A stretch of 34,881 nt of DNA from Opitutia bacterium (GTDB taxonomy: Bacteria; Verrucomicrobiota; Verrucomicrobiia; Opitutales; Opitutaceae): assembly GCA_947475065.1 (NCBI GenBank), contig CANJLB010000003.1:84214-119094 (forward strand), given 5' to 3'. This document shows, in pieces, positions 34,296-34,881 of this stretch. Numbering within the stretch: the stretch's first letter is position 1; each line of letters opens with the position of its first letter. The notes beneath the pieces are model-generated. The model was not told where the DNA came from. It was given only the letters and a program-made list of their open reading frames with translations, and made no database searches. A program made the translations under genes and the position numbers.

Positions 34296-34310
34296 TTGCC
34301 CGGTGGGCAA
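34296..34310. promoter_or_regulatory. 15 bp palindrome upstream of the GbsR-type gene, candidate operator
   Basis: TTGCCC-GGT-GGGCAA is a perfect inverted repeat with 6-base arms in an AT-rich setting, 54 bp before the regulator start. The size and place fit autoregulation by a dimeric winged-helix protein. No second site was found by eye. Confidence 0.35.
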
Positions 34311-34469
34311 TGGCAGGAGCCGGGTGTCAGGAGACGGAACACCAAGAAGCCAGAATCTAGAATTCAGAATTCAGAACCAAAACTCCTCCTCCTCCGATTC
34401 CTGGCTTCCGAATTATCCTTCTCCGATTTTCGCGATCGCCCCGACCAATCCAGCCTAGAAAATTCAGAA

Positions 34470-34507
34470 GCCAGGTTACCGAGGCCAGCAGGCCGACATC
34501 AGCCAAC
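34470..34507 (+). repeat. Interspersed repeat copy D
   Basis: The + strand reads GGTTACCGAGGCCAGCAGG then CCGACATCAGCC, the reverse orientation of copies A-C. The centre has AGCA in place of GCGA or GCAA. Confidence 0.85.
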
Positions 34508-34543
34508 CAAGAACCGGCCAAGCAGGAGTCTGGAGACTGAAAA

Positions 34544-34580
34544 CCAAGTTACCGAGGCCACAGGCCGACATCAGCCACCA
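34544..34580 (+). repeat. Interspersed repeat copy E
   Basis: AGTTACCGAGGCCACAGGCC followed by GACATCAGCCA, same orientation as copy D and 74 bp from it. One base shorter in the centre than D. Confidence 0.85.
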
Positions 34581-34702
34581 AGCGTCAGCCCAGAACCAAA
34601 ACATTTCCCCTCCCCCTCCGTCTCCTGGCTCCTTCGACCCTGACTCCGCGCCCGGCTTCCGTATTTTCTTCCCGTCCGCCGAAAAAACGCTTTGGTCGCA
34701 CC

Positions 34703-34881
34703 GTGGATCTGCGCTCCTCCTTACCCACGCCACAAGGCCCGACGCCGCTCATGGTGTTTCGCGGCGAGGCCCGCCCGCCGCGCCGCCTGCACCCGCTGGA
34801 GCTGGCCCTGCTGGTGGTGAGCGCCGCCCAGATCTGCTTCCTGCCCTGGACCCTCGGCGGCCTGCTGATGGTCCCCTGGCC
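34703..34881 (+). CDS. Partial membrane protein, possibly O-antigen ligase/polymerase family
   Basis: A frame beginning with GTG 34703 (or ATG 34751 in the same frame) runs off the window end. It encodes a basic N-terminal stretch (VFRGEARPPRRLHPLE) and then a hydrophobic segment (LALLVVSAAQICFLPWTLGG). This layout is typical of the start of O-antigen ligase-like proteins in verrucomicrobial EPS loci, but 59 residues are too few to be sure. It diverges from the GbsR-type gene and would begin the second half of the locus. No good ribosome binding site decides the start. Confidence 0.5.
   Translation, partial: MDLRSSLPTPQGPTPLMVFRGEARPPRRLHPLELALLVVSAAQICFLPWTLGGLLMVPW

Larger units (their letters stand above)
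34243..34702. other. 460 bp divergent intergenic region with repeats and a palindrome
   Basis: This gap separates the GbsR-type gene (-) from the partial gene at the right edge (+), so promoters for both directions should lie here; no clear -35/-10 pair is seen. It contains a 15 bp palindrome (34296-34310), a GAATTCAGAATTCAG tract (about 34353-34378), and interspersed repeat copies D and E. The + strand frame from 34296 to 34643 is composed of these repeats and is not taken as a gene. Confidence 0.7.

Noticed and set aside
34296-34643. A 115-codon + strand frame before the partial gene at the right edge
   Set aside because: It is made of interspersed repeats D and E and low-complexity tracts and shows no protein-like pattern.

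Overview
The window reads as a stretch of chromosome from a high-GC member of the PVC group, most likely a verrucomicrobium of the Opitutaceae type. This rests on three things seen together: a DUF1549/DUF1553 cytochrome-type protein next to a PSCyt1-WD40 protein (families typical of Planctomycetes and Verrucomicrobia), an EpsI-type exosortase-associated protein in a large exopolysaccharide locus, and noncoding spacers full of degenerate short repeats. No rRNA or named marker gene is present, so the species is not identified. Clear Shine-Dalgarno sequences are mostly absent, so starts were chosen from signal peptides, domain boundaries and neighbouring genes.

Region 1 (1-9485, + strand) is a tightly spaced catabolic operon of four genes: a 5'-truncated DUF1549/DUF1553 protein, a PSCyt1-WD40 protein, a GH31 alpha-glycosidase with a PA14 insert (alpha-xylosidase type), and a GH29 alpha-L-fucosidase-like enzyme. 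All complete members have signal peptides. Together they suggest extracytoplasmic dismantling of a fucosylated, probably xylose-containing glycan. Facing them is a secreted DUF1080 protein (9613-10464, -). A tRNA-Cys(GCA) with encoded CCA follows at 10754-10828 (-).

Region 2 (11022-34242, all - strand, read right to left) is a ~23 kb Wzx/Wzy-type polysaccharide locus. It starts with a GbsR/MarR-type regulator, then a GT4, a Wzx-like flippase, a broken GT4, a methyltransferase, a GT4, an FkbM methyltransferase, a GT4, a glycosyltransferase remnant, a GT2, a GT4, a GT2, a GT4-like protein, a methyltransferase interrupted by an amber codon, and a GT4. After an 800 bp repeat-rich gap come a Wzy-like polymerase, a small membrane protein with a zinc-ribbon tail, a GT4, a WcaF-like acetyltransferase, EpsI and a secreted clan GH-A glycosidase. 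The plausible logic is that sugars are added to a lipid carrier by the GTs, decorated by methyl and acetyl groups, flipped by Wzx, polymerised by Wzy and finally handled outside the cytoplasm by EpsI-linked and glycosidase functions. Exosortase, the initiating transferase and the export proteins are not in the window. A gene diverging at the right edge (34703 onward, +) looks like the start of a membrane protein, perhaps another polymerase/ligase.

The points most worth following are (a) a 150 bp tract of degenerate 10-bp units at 17861-18010, (b) a five-copy interspersed repeat whose copies lie in opposite orientation on either side of the glycosyltransferase block, (c) two glycosyltransferase/methyltransferase genes broken by single events, one an in-frame TAG and one a C9 homopolymer shift that could be a phase-variation switch, and (d) several intergenic palindromes. 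Part of the glycosyltransferase block (about 19.7-22 kb) is clearly poorer in GC than the flanks, which fits acquisition by transfer.
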